NCBI RefSeq assembly: GCF_000004825.1
Contig: NW_008805078.1
Span: 524,069 to 588,068 of the forward strand
Source of the DNA: Heterostelium album PN500
Lineage: Eukaryota; Evosea; Eumycetozoa; Acytosteliales; Acytosteliaceae
Reading direction: 5' to 3'
Length of the DNA: 64,000 nt
Part shown: one piece after another, positions 35,274 to 44,239 of the stretch
Numbering within the stretch: the first letter of the stretch is position 1
Layout: each line of letters begins with the position of its first letter
Notes under the pieces: generated by a model
Seen by the model: only the letters and a program-made list of their open reading frames with translations
The model's database searches: none
What the model was told of the DNA's origin: nothing
Made by a program: the position numbers and the translations under genes

Positions 35274-35813
35274 AACCAATAAGAGGATAGTTTGATAACT
35301 CGGTGGTCATAGTTTTGTGTTTTTCGTGATGAACCTATTTTGTCATCGGGATTAGAATTTAATCAATCTTACTACATTCTCTTGTCTTATCATATTCTAA
35401 CATCTTTACTTTTCTTTCTTTCTTTCTTTACTCTTTCTACTCCATTCTAGAGTTCGCCCAACAGAATTTCGTATTTAATCTAGCTAGTCAGTCAATCAAC
35501 ATCAATCAAGTTTCTAAACTAATTCAATCCAGAATTAAAAATATATAATCACCTATATATATAATATACTATACTATCCTCAATAATCCACTAAACAATA
35601 TATTGTTGTTTCTTTCTAATTCCGAATTCCTATACAACCAGAGTCTATTTACTACAAACTCCTATTCTTGAATATTAATCATTTCTACTACTACTAGTAC
35701 AATTACTACAACAACATCTTTGTATCAAATCAATTCTATACTCAAGAATAATCTTACACCAATCAACAAACAAACAAACAATCTGTATAAAGTTTATATA
35801 TAATAATAGTAAA

Positions 35814-36107
35814 ATGGAAAATTTCGAAAAACCAACCATTTCAATTTCATCATTGTCTTCAGAGATCAGTCCATCCTATGCAATGAAGATGTCAAACTCT
35901 TCGATCAATGACCCATGGGCCGACAACCTTGAAGACATGGAAGAGCAAATATTCCCATCATCGCCAATGTCATGCTCAATTGGACATCCATTTAACCAAC
36001 AATCAATTTCACCTCTCAAAGGAGAATACTATAATTTCAACTTTAGAATGGGTACACCAATCGGTGGAAACATCTTTGATTCAACTCCAACCTTTACTCA
36101 TGGTTAA
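35814..36107 (+). CDS. Small Ser/Pro-rich protein of unknown function
   Basis: A single exon of 97 residues starts MENFEKPTISISSL and ends TPTFTHG. It has no signal peptide or membrane span, contains an acidic patch (DPWADNLEDMEEQ) and many Ser-Pro or Ser-Ser pairs that could be phosphorylated, and has no low-complexity run. The ATG sits 9 bases after a TATA-like tatataataatag and a normal A-rich leader. Base composition shifts sharply from the AT-rich leader into a balanced coding frame, which supports a real gene. I do not recognise it. The very long upstream region suggests tight developmental regulation, which is inference. Confidence 0.7.
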   Translation: MENFEKPTISISSLSSEISPSYAMKMSNSSINDPWADNLEDMEEQIFPSSPMSCSIGHPFNQQSISPLKGEYYNFNFRMGTPIGGNIFDSTPTFTHG

Positions 36108-36465
36108 AGTTTTAAACAAAAAATATAAATATTTTTAAATAAAGCGCGATAACAACATTTTTTTTCCTTCTTATAAGACTTAAGTAATACACAAAATAAT
36201 TTATCCATTTCTCATTTTATCAAAATTAGTGTTCAATCATAAAAAAAAAAAAAAACCAAAATTGTAAAAATAAAAATAATTCAAAATATTGATGTTACAC
36301 TATGATATAATGATTTGTCATTAAAAAAGGTTTTTGTGGTTTTAGCAAATCAGTGGGGATACAATGATGAATATCAATATAATATATTTATTTATTTATA
36401 TTTTTTTATTCACTTTATTATTTAGTAGTAGTTAGTTGATTTACTGTTGAATTTAGTTGTTTGAG

Positions 36466-38139
36466 ATGTGGAAATTATTGAATATTAGAAATGCAGCAAC
36501 ACCAACTTTTAAAGCGGTGAATTCCACATCGTCAGCAGCATCTTCTGCAGCACCTATAAATCAATCTACGACATCTTCATCGAATGTGAATAGTAATCAT
36601 AATAATAATAATAGTAGTTCGATTGGTAGTACGAAATCATTGTTGCCTCTTGTTGTTGCACCAAGCTTTGTACCATCATCAGCTACCACTAAAAAGATTA
36701 TCAATACAAGTCTTCTTGTTGTAAATTCAAATGACGCAACCTTGAAATCAACAATAGCTACTTCAAATACAACAACATCAACCGTTTACAACAATCAGTT
36801 TTTGGTAAACAACAATATCAATAATAGATCTTATTCCTCTGCATCTTCATCTGCTTCACAATATACAAACAATTCCCCTCCAATATTACAACAACAACAA
36901 CAACAAAATCATCATCATCAACAACAACAAAACTTACATGAACAAAATCAAGCATATATACAACATAATACGAAGAGTGAAAAAGATATAAATAGCAGTA
37001 GATATAATAATGATTTCATAACAGTATCACAGATTGGTAAAGGAGGTTTTGGTGTTGTTTATAAGTGTTTATGTCTTTTAGATGAAGTGGAGTATGCCGT
37101 AAAGAAATTGGATTTCTTAAATGGAAGTAAGCAGGCGAGGAATGTATTGAAAGAAGTTAGAATAATGGCAAAGCTATCACATAAGAATATAATAAGATAT
37201 CATAATTCATGGTTGGAAGCTAAATCGAATCTAGCAAACAATATTAGTATTGATAATAATCAAATAACAGATCCATCTTTATCAACCTCTTCCAGTACCG
37301 ACTCACTTACAGTCAATAGTAATCATGTACTATGTTCATCGGTAGGTGACGAGATCGATTGGAATACAATAGATTCAACTACAGCTTCATTATCATCGAT
37401 GTCTTCATTTAGAAGTAGTGACAATGAATATATTCTCAAACATCAGAATAATCAGTATAATCATGATAGCAGTGCAGACGTTCATTGTCAACAAAATAAA
37501 TCAATAACTAATAGTGCTTCACAGTATCTATTCATTCAAATGGAGTTGTGTTCGAGTACATTGCGTGGTTGGATACAATCAAAGTCTGTCGCAACTCAAT
37601 CACGTTTGTCAGAGTATAAGGAAATCATTAAACAGCTATTGAAAGGTCTATCCTATTTACATTCAAAGGGAGTGGTACATCGAGATATTACACCTGACAA
37701 CTTGTTCATCGATTATTATCCAGCATCAGCTAACAGCAACAACAATAACAACAGCATGGTCAGTAAACCAAGGTTGAGTTTGAAGATTGGAGATTTTGGT
37801 CTTGCGACAACTCAAGATTCACTTAGGAAGAACGGTAAAAGAAAATCGGTTGGCACAATATTGTATAGTAGTCCAGAGCAGGAGGAAGGCATTGCCTACA
37901 ATGAAAAAACAGATATATACAGTGTAGGTGCTATCTATTACGAATTGCTTTCCAACTTTAATACGACAATGGAGAGGGTAGTCTCTCTCTCGAATTTAAA
38001 AAAGTCACTCTCACTTCCTGTTTGTTTTAAGTTGCTCTATCCGATCGAATCGATATTTATCGAAAAGATGGTTCAGCATCATTCCAATCGACCTACTTCT
38101 TCTCAGCTTATAAATGATAGCATTTTAAATATAGCCTAA
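36466..38139 (+). CDS. eIF2alpha-kinase-like protein kinase (PEK/GCN2 group)
   Basis: A single exon of 557 residues, taking the first ATG (MWKLLNIRN). About 185 Ser/Asn/Gln-rich residues are followed by a kinase domain: IGKGGFGVVYK (P-loop), YAVKKLDF (VAIK-type lysine), LSHKNIIRYHNSWLEA, a roughly 110-residue insert rich in Ser, then YLFIQMELCSSTLRGWI, VVHRDITPDNLFID, IGDFGLAT, GTILYSSPEQ and DIYSVGAIYYELL. The insert and the IQMELC and LYSSPEQ words are typical of eIF2alpha kinases (GCN2, PKR, PERK). There is no RWD or HisRS-like region as in Dictyostelium IfkA/B. The catalytic loop has HRDIT in place of HRDLK. Asp, Asn and DFG are present, so activity is plausible. The product may phosphorylate eIF2alpha or a related substrate in stress or development. 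It is convergent with the LRR gene, 176 bases between stops. Confidence 0.88.
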   Translation: MWKLLNIRNAATPTFKAVNSTSSAASSAAPINQSTTSSSNVNSNHNNNNSSSIGSTKSLLPLVVAPSFVPSSATTKKIINTSLLVVNSNDATLKSTIATSNTTTSTVYNNQFLVNNNINNRSYSSASSSASQYTNNSPPILQQQQQQNHHHQQQQNLHEQNQAYIQHNTKSEKDINSSRYNNDFITVSQIGKGGFGVVYKCLCLLDEVEYAVKKLDFLNGSKQARNVLKEVRIMAKLSHKNIIRYHNSWLEAKSNLANNISIDNNQITDPSLSTSSSTDSLTVNSNHVLCSSVGDEIDWNTIDSTTASLSSMSSFRSSDNEYILKHQNNQYNHDSSADVHCQQNKSITNSASQYLFIQMELCSSTLRGWIQSKSVATQSRLSEYKEIIKQLLKGLSYLHSKGVVHRDITPDNLFIDYYPASANSNNNNNSMVSKPRLSLKIGDFGLATTQDSLRKNGKRKSVGTILYSSPEQEEGIAYNEKTDIYSVGAIYYELLSNFNTTMERVVSLSNLKKSLSLPVCFKLLYPIESIFIEKMVQHHSNRPTSSQLINDSILNIA

Positions 38140-38315
38140 TAATAAAATTGTAAATACATCATATAAATATAATTATAAAAATTCTAGTTTGTATCGTGAT
38201 TTAATTAAAGTCCTATATTTATTGTTTGACATACTAAGAAAATAAAAAAGGATCTATATATATATATTTAATTCTGATTATTTTAATTATTTTACTTTAT
38301 TATAAATAAAGATAG

Positions 38316-41109
38316 TTATGGATTTGGAGTGGTTTCCTCTTTAAATGCATCTATAATTTTAGTTATCGAATCCTTTTCCTTCTTATGCTTTCTAATCTTG
38401 ATTACAGTAACAACTGTGGCAAAAAGGGTGAATATAAGCACAGTACCACCGACTGTGGAGATTGTAATGATAACCCATGATTTGGCAAAGATATTGTTAT
38501 TGGCTCCTTTTCTCGATTTAGATTCCTCAGAGCTATCTAAAGTTTTTACCAACACACCCCAGTCTGGATCTATCAAACACTCTTTGCACTGTGGAAGATG
38601 AACACCAATTATCATTGAATCGGCAGTCAATGTCATCATCTCGATCATAGAAAATGACTTGACTCCATCTGATAATACAATGGTTAGGAAACGACTATAG
38701 AAAGTAACATCTCCATAGGAAATGTAATAGTTTACAAAAGGTTCTCCGATAGGTGTATCGCTGGTTATTGTTGGAATTAGTGAGTCTGTTTGATTGGTGG
38801 AGTTGAAGGAGGAGAAATCAAAATTCATCTTGAATATTACACGCAGGTGGCTGCTCGAGACTAAATATGGCCAACCAGTAATGTTGATAGTTGCTTTGGA
38901 GGTACCTTCATCAAAGAAGAGTTTCTGATCTGAAAAATATTGATATCCACTACTGTTAACATATTTGATATCAGATTCGATTGAAATATTATAGCCTTGT
39001 TGAAAGTAACTCTCGATGGATAAATTTCTAATGATATTGTCTTTGGAACCAATCTCTTGAATCTCAACCAAAGAGAAATTAAGCTTTCCATTTTCAATTG
39101 TAAAAGTTGCTTCTGGTTTTCTTACATTTTGACTATAGTTTGCTTTAAATACAACTAATTAAATTTAAAAGATTTTAGTATTATGTTTAAAATTATTATA
39201 AAATTTACTTACCACTCGAACAATCTATTCCTTTATATCCATCTAAACATTCACATTCTCCATTTTGATTAATTGAACCATACTTACATACAACACTATT
39301 TGTTTTTGAAGATTCAGTATTAACTAAATATTAAAGAAATATCAAGTTAATAAATGATGTGATTTATAGGCGAATAGATTGCTTAATCATACCAATATTA
39401 ACAATTGAGTTGGATGTAAAATTATTGCCATTTACAGAAACAATCAGAGGAACTGTTCCAGATATTTCAGTAAGATTTTGACTACATTTAATTTGACTCT
39501 CACTGTATGATTCTATATTACAATGTTCGCCATTAATGCTCACTATTACATCATCAAGGGAACTGTTTCCAAATAATCCATTTAAAATTACAATAGTATC
39601 GTTTGATAATAAAGGACTTGCACCAGTAACAATAGGATATTCTAAAATTAAAAATAATATTAATGTTAACTGTTATTAAATCATCGTATCTATAAACATA
39701 CTTAGAGGTCCACAACTGATATTAAACGCAGGATGAAGTGAATATGGTAACGAGAAATTTGCTTTATCATAATAGTTACAATATGATTCAGGAATACTTG
39801 TTCCATTATCAGTTGGTTGTCCATTTAAAATATTAATCTTTGTGGTATTCAACTCTCTGATTTTAATTGTTAGTCAGTTCAATATTTTTTGTTTAATGAT
39901 TATCTTACATTTTAGAAAGATTGGTCGGAATAGTTAAATTATTGATAGGCACTGGCGAATCTATTACTCTATAAATTTATAAATTTATTAGTATTAAATT
40001 TGATTATAAAAAACAAACTAACTTACAAAGATCCATTGTTTCCTCCGAATTCAACAACAATGTTAATACCTGTGTTGTTGGTTGTATTTGGTTTATTACC
40101 AATAGTTAAACTCCTAAGAAGTAATATTAATATCTACAAAGATATTTGTTTTTGTTTAGTCTACTTACAGGTCAATAAGATTTGGAAAATTCAAAGGAGT
40201 AATGCTAACATCCAATAATCCTAATAAACCAATATTGATTGATCTACAAAAAAAGTTAATCTTTGAATAAAAAGTAAAAATAAATTTACTTACAATGATT
40301 TTAAAGAGGATGATGGTTGATTTAAATTTATATATGTCAATTGGTTTCCAGATAGATCTCTAAATAATAATATTAATATTATTTCAATAAACTAAAAGAA
40401 ATAAATCATATAGTTACAATTTTTGAAGATTTTTTAATATATTATCTGGTACTGTTTGGACCAAGGTATTTCTTAAAACACTATTTTGGAATGTTAAAAT
40501 CTTTTGTTATGTATCATTAAAATGGAATACTTACAGTGATTGTAACTTTGGTACTCTAGTGAGTAAATCTTGGGGAATTGTGGTAATTGTATTATCATAT
40601 GAAATTCTATTTTTTATTTTCATAATAATTAATTATTTATTTTTTATTGGAATTAAATATTTTCACTTACTGAATATCTGTACATGTTTGAGAGGCTAAA
40701 AGATCAAGTATGGAGCTGCTTGGAGTTGGTGGTGCTGTGAGATTGTGTGGTGTAAAAGTAATTTGGAGTGATTGTAAATTTTGGAAATTGAGACTTAATG
40801 TGGGTGCAGAAGATGTCAAAATATTGAAATCTGATAAAGTTCTATGAAGATGGTTAGACAATTATTAAATTTATTTGATTTCTTTAATATACCGTACAAT
40901 TTTATAGTTTTAACATAATTAAATCCTAAAAGAGTGGGTGTTGTACATCCTACATAATTGCAAGCATTGAATATATCGATATCCCAATCCAAATGATATC
41001 TATTGGAAATCCATTGTAGTGAATCGACTTCACTAACTGATATATATCCATTTATATAATTAATTGGTAAAATAAAAAATAAAGAAAATAATATAGTGAA
41101 TGAATTCAT
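38316..41109 (-). CDS. LRR/TIG/EGF single-pass cell-surface protein (ComC-like), many exons
   Basis: About a dozen exons encode roughly 700-750 residues. It starts MNSFTILFSLFFILPINY, a signal peptide. Leucine-rich repeats follow (about 40850-39850), with an intron between nearly every repeat; exons read for example LTRVPKLQSL and SLLDVSITPLNFPNLIDL in fragments. A TIG/IPT-like segment lies near 39640-39390 and one EGF-like module (CKYGSINQNGECECLDGYKG) near 39310-39200. The large exon 39071-38316 and its upstream part hold a beta-rich extracellular region, a transmembrane span (VIITISTVGGTVLIFTLFA) and a short basic tail (KIRKHKKEKD). Such architectures form big dictyostelid families of adhesion or signalling proteins. 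The ligand is unknown. The first donor that keeps the frame is an unusual GTACGG. No frame break was seen, but I did not verify every junction. Confidence 0.8.
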
Positions 41110-42426
41110 TGTGATTATTAAATTATATGAAAGTTCTTTAAATATTTTAATTATATTTTAATAAAAAAGCATTGATTGTTATAATTTACAAATTTTATAT
41201 GTATTATATATATATCGTTATAATTTACAAACTTATTTATTAAATATTAAATATGGATCATATTTAAATATTTATTCATGAGGATCAATAAATCAATCAA
41301 CAATTGTTAAAATAAATACATTTAAGTATATAATATCAATCTGAGTGGATATTGAGCTTGAGTATCATAATCAGGGTATAGTTCTCCAAAAATTGATTGA
41401 CAGTAAATCTACATACTACTTTTTTTATACCTCTCTTTATTTTACAAAAAAAAAAAAGTAATACAATAATAAATAGAATTGTCTTTTTGATTGAAAAGTG
41501 TTGTGTGAGTGTGTGGTATAAATTATTGTGAAGTAGTACACATTGACTTTTTATTTAATTGCTCTACATTTAAAATGAGATGACCACCCTATCTGTTTAT
41601 TATGACGATGTCTAAAAATCAAAATTTTTGATCACACTGCCATCGATAGAGGGTTTGATAGGATAGTGGTAGGGTTATAGAATTTATTAGTTAGCTGTTA
41701 ATTTGATGATCATCTGTGGCTTTTAGTACAAGTGATGTTTTATGTGTCAAATGGGGACATAGTGTGTTTGTATGTGTGTGTGTGTGTGGTGTCTGTTGTT
41801 TGATATAGATTTAAAACATGCCAAGCAACAAAGTGTTTTTTTTTGTCCAAAGTTAAGTTAAGAATCAATTGATTGATAACTGTAAAGATAGATACTAAGA
41901 GTACATCATTATCAATAAAGTGGTTACAAAGTGGTGTGAAGGTTGCTACTATTCCCTACAATTGACACAAGCTGTGTTGATCTATTTTTTGTTTTAATTT
42001 TATCTTATTTTAATTTGAATGCTCAAGAACACTTATCTTGAGAGATATAAGAAAGAGTGTCAGAAACAATAGTGTCAACATATAAATATGGGTTAAACAA
42101 GTGGCCAATGTCGTTTTAAAGAATGCAGGACTTTCTGCAGAACAACACTTTTGTTCCCTCATATCTATATTTCAAACAAAATTTCACTCTAATATATCGA
42201 AAATATTAATAGAAACAACGACAAGATAATCGATTGATGGTATCTGTGATAAGTGTTCTTGCACCTGAGCATTCAAATAAAAAATAATAGTAAAAAATGA
42301 TCATCAGATTAGTTGGATCACCAACCATTCATTTAAAGTTAGAATTTTTTAAAAAAAATTTCAAAAATTAAAAAGGAAATAATCTTTTTATAATAATATT
42401 TATTTAAGTACTCTTATTGTCAATGT
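41110..42426. other. Spacer between the LRR gene and the Lsm11-like gene
   Basis: AT-rich and divergent-promoter-like. It contains a GT repeat (about 41771-41792) and the MITE-like element at 42014-42277. No gene seen. Confidence 0.55.
42014..42277. mobile_element. MITE-like element with about 25-bp terminal inverted repeats
   Basis: The left end reads TTTGAATGCTC then AAGAACACTTATC (42014-42037). The right end is its reverse complement (42248-42277), with five extra bases inserted between the two halves. The interior (about 210 bases) has no reading frame and is less A/T-tract-like than its surroundings. Length, terminal repeats and lack of coding match a short non-autonomous DNA transposon. 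No clear target-site duplication can be read, and no second copy is in the window. It lies 150 bases upstream of the Lsm11-like start codon and could affect its promoter. Confidence 0.55.
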
Positions 42427-43461
42427 ATGGAAAATACAAAGAAATCTAGTAATAGTCATGACGCTACTACTACCACCGAGAGTAAAATAAATATCAATGA
42501 TGACATCAAAGAAAAGTACGATGTTTTATCGGAACAATTCGACTGTCTTTTGGCACTTAACAATCCACACAAAGTAGTGTTACCGTATCCCAAAGCATTG
42601 CCTCTTGACAATCTATACAAGGCGAGAGTACTATTGCCTCCTAGCGACCCAAACTATGTAGCAATCAAGACATCTACCTCATCTACAAAGCAAGCCATTA
42701 CAAGTAAAGTTAAACCTGATGTCATCAATAATTCGTCTTCCAGCTTACCAAAGACAACAGTTGTTTCAACTCAATCTCTCACTTCAACTCCTACCCCCAC
42801 TCCTACTCTTTCTTCCCCACCTATTCCTAATAGTATTACACAACCTTTTGCCTCTCAATTTTTTGATATTGAATCAATAACAAATAATATTCTATCATTA
42901 ACATCAAATATATCGGCATCTACTACTCAGAATGTTTCTAATTCAATATTATCAACAACAACAACAACAACAATATCATCATCGTCATCATCAGTGGAAG
43001 AACTAAAGAAAAGTAGTATCAAGAAGACGGAAAGAGAGAGTCACAAGGTTTTCGATAATATTGCTAAGAGGTTCACAGATGGTCCACTATCGCTGTTGAA
43101 AAGAGCATTAGAAGGCAGAAAGAGAATCAAAGCTGTTATCAGAGGTTTAAGAGGAATAAGAGGCTGCTGTATTGGTTACATTATGGCATTTGACAAACAT
43201 TACAACATAATTCTAACTGATGTAGAGGAAGAAATCATTCGAAAGGTTTACAACAATCACGATACATCAATAAATGATAAACTTAACAAAGTAGACGAAG
43301 AACAAGAAGAATATGATCCAACTAAACCTAGTATTCCACCAACAACAACAACAACAACAACATCCTACAATCGTATTAAACCAACAATAACCAAAGATAA
43401 AAGATACTATGGCCAATTATTTATCAAAGGAAATACTATTGTTTCAATATGCTTATTATGA
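42427..43461 (+). CDS. Lsm11-like Sm-domain protein (U7-type snRNP component family)
   Basis: A single exon of 344 residues. The N-terminal 200 residues are Ser/Thr-rich and contain a conserved-looking segment (VLLPPSDPNYVAIK). The Sm1 part follows from about 217: DGPLSLLKRALEGRKRIKAV, then RGLRGIRGCCIGYIMAFDKH and NIILTDVEEEI. Sm2 (YYGQLFIKGNTIVSICL) comes after a 60-residue spacer. The GPLS..L start, the G-hR-G and AFDKH words and the long insert between Sm1 and Sm2 match Lsm11, which with Lsm10 replaces SmD1/D2 in the animal U7 snRNP that cuts histone pre-mRNA. A nuclear RNA-binding role is likely. Whether it works in a U7-like particle in amoebae is inference. It is convergent with the kish gene, 188 bases between stops. 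Confidence 0.75.
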   Translation: MENTKKSSNSHDATTTTESKININDDIKEKYDVLSEQFDCLLALNNPHKVVLPYPKALPLDNLYKARVLLPPSDPNYVAIKTSTSSTKQAITSKVKPDVINNSSSSLPKTTVVSTQSLTSTPTPTPTLSSPPIPNSITQPFASQFFDIESITNNILSLTSNISASTTQNVSNSILSTTTTTTISSSSSSVEELKKSSIKKTERESHKVFDNIAKRFTDGPLSLLKRALEGRKRIKAVIRGLRGIRGCCIGYIMAFDKHYNIILTDVEEEIIRKVYNNHDTSINDKLNKVDEEQEEYDPTKPSIPPTTTTTTTSYNRIKPTITKDKRYYGQLFIKGNTIVSICLL

Positions 43462-43649
43462 TTAACTAATTATATAAATAAATATAAACAATTGATCAAT
43501 TATATCTATATTTCTCGACTTGTTGCTTGTTTTCATTCTTATTAACTATAATTACATCATAACCACTAAACTATATTCCTATACAATAAATGGTGTTTTA
43601 TCTTGATTTATTATTTCTTTATATTATTATATTACTACTATATTATTAA

Positions 43650-44012
43650 TTAAAACAATAATACAACACCCATAATGATACATGCAACAGATACCCATGG
43701 ACTCAATCTTTCACCAATACGTGCAGCCTTCCAAGGTAAACCTGATATACTGTTAAATGATAATACTAATGTAAGGATAATGATACAATTGTGTGGTCAC
43801 TATTAATGTTGATCGATATTTACCTATGTCTATCTCTAACCTCTAATAACTTTGGATATGAACTTCTAATATAGGTGCATGTGCAAATAAACAGTAAAAT
43901 TACAACCAAAAGACTTTGAAAATTGAATATAGCTGACTGTTTTAATTTAATAATCTTGTTAGTTGATCAACTTTGTATATTTATTCAACCAATAACATCT
44001 ATTTATTACCAT
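43650..44012 (-). CDS. kish: Kish/TMEM167 secretory-pathway membrane protein
   Basis: Three exons: the ATG codon alone (44012-44010), 43936-43824 and 43749-43650, joined in frame to 71 residues. The product begins [20 protein letters not shown] and contains [21 protein letters not shown] and a hydrophobic C-terminal segment ending VVLLF. These match Kish/TMEM167 along nearly the whole length (animal proteins are about 72 residues). Two membrane spans. The family sits in the Golgi/early secretory pathway and is needed for secretion. The gene is easily missed because each coding exon is short. It runs in the same direction as PPP4R1, about 230 bases behind that gene's stop. Confidence 0.93.
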
Positions 44013-44239
44013 TTTTGATTTGTACTTATTATATAATAAGATGAATAAATTACTACTTTTTTTTTTTTAAACTTTTTTTTTTTTTTTTTTTTTCAATTTC
44101 ATTAAAATGACTCAATAAGTAGTTTCAATTTTTCAATATGTTTTATTTAAAGAGTTTGGTTGATAGTGCTTTATTGTAGTAGTCCAATGAATATTATCGG
44201 ATTTTGATTTAGTTGTTTAATACTATGTTGTGATTGTGA

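Larger units (their letters stand above)
29848..35813. other. 6-kb stretch without recognisable genes between two divergent promoters
   Basis: This is the shared upstream region of the RasGEF gene (minus) and the small gene at 35814 (plus). It is mostly long A and T tracts, with TTTA repeats near 31640 and 33540 and GT repeats near 32465 and 33045. The one longer frame (30793-30494, minus) is AT-driven and lacks protein-like features. Islands of higher complexity lie at about 33935-34020 and 35200-35400. Candidate G-box-like C/A-rich words are listed separately. Such length is unusual where neighbouring spacers are 0.2-3 kb. Confidence 0.6.
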
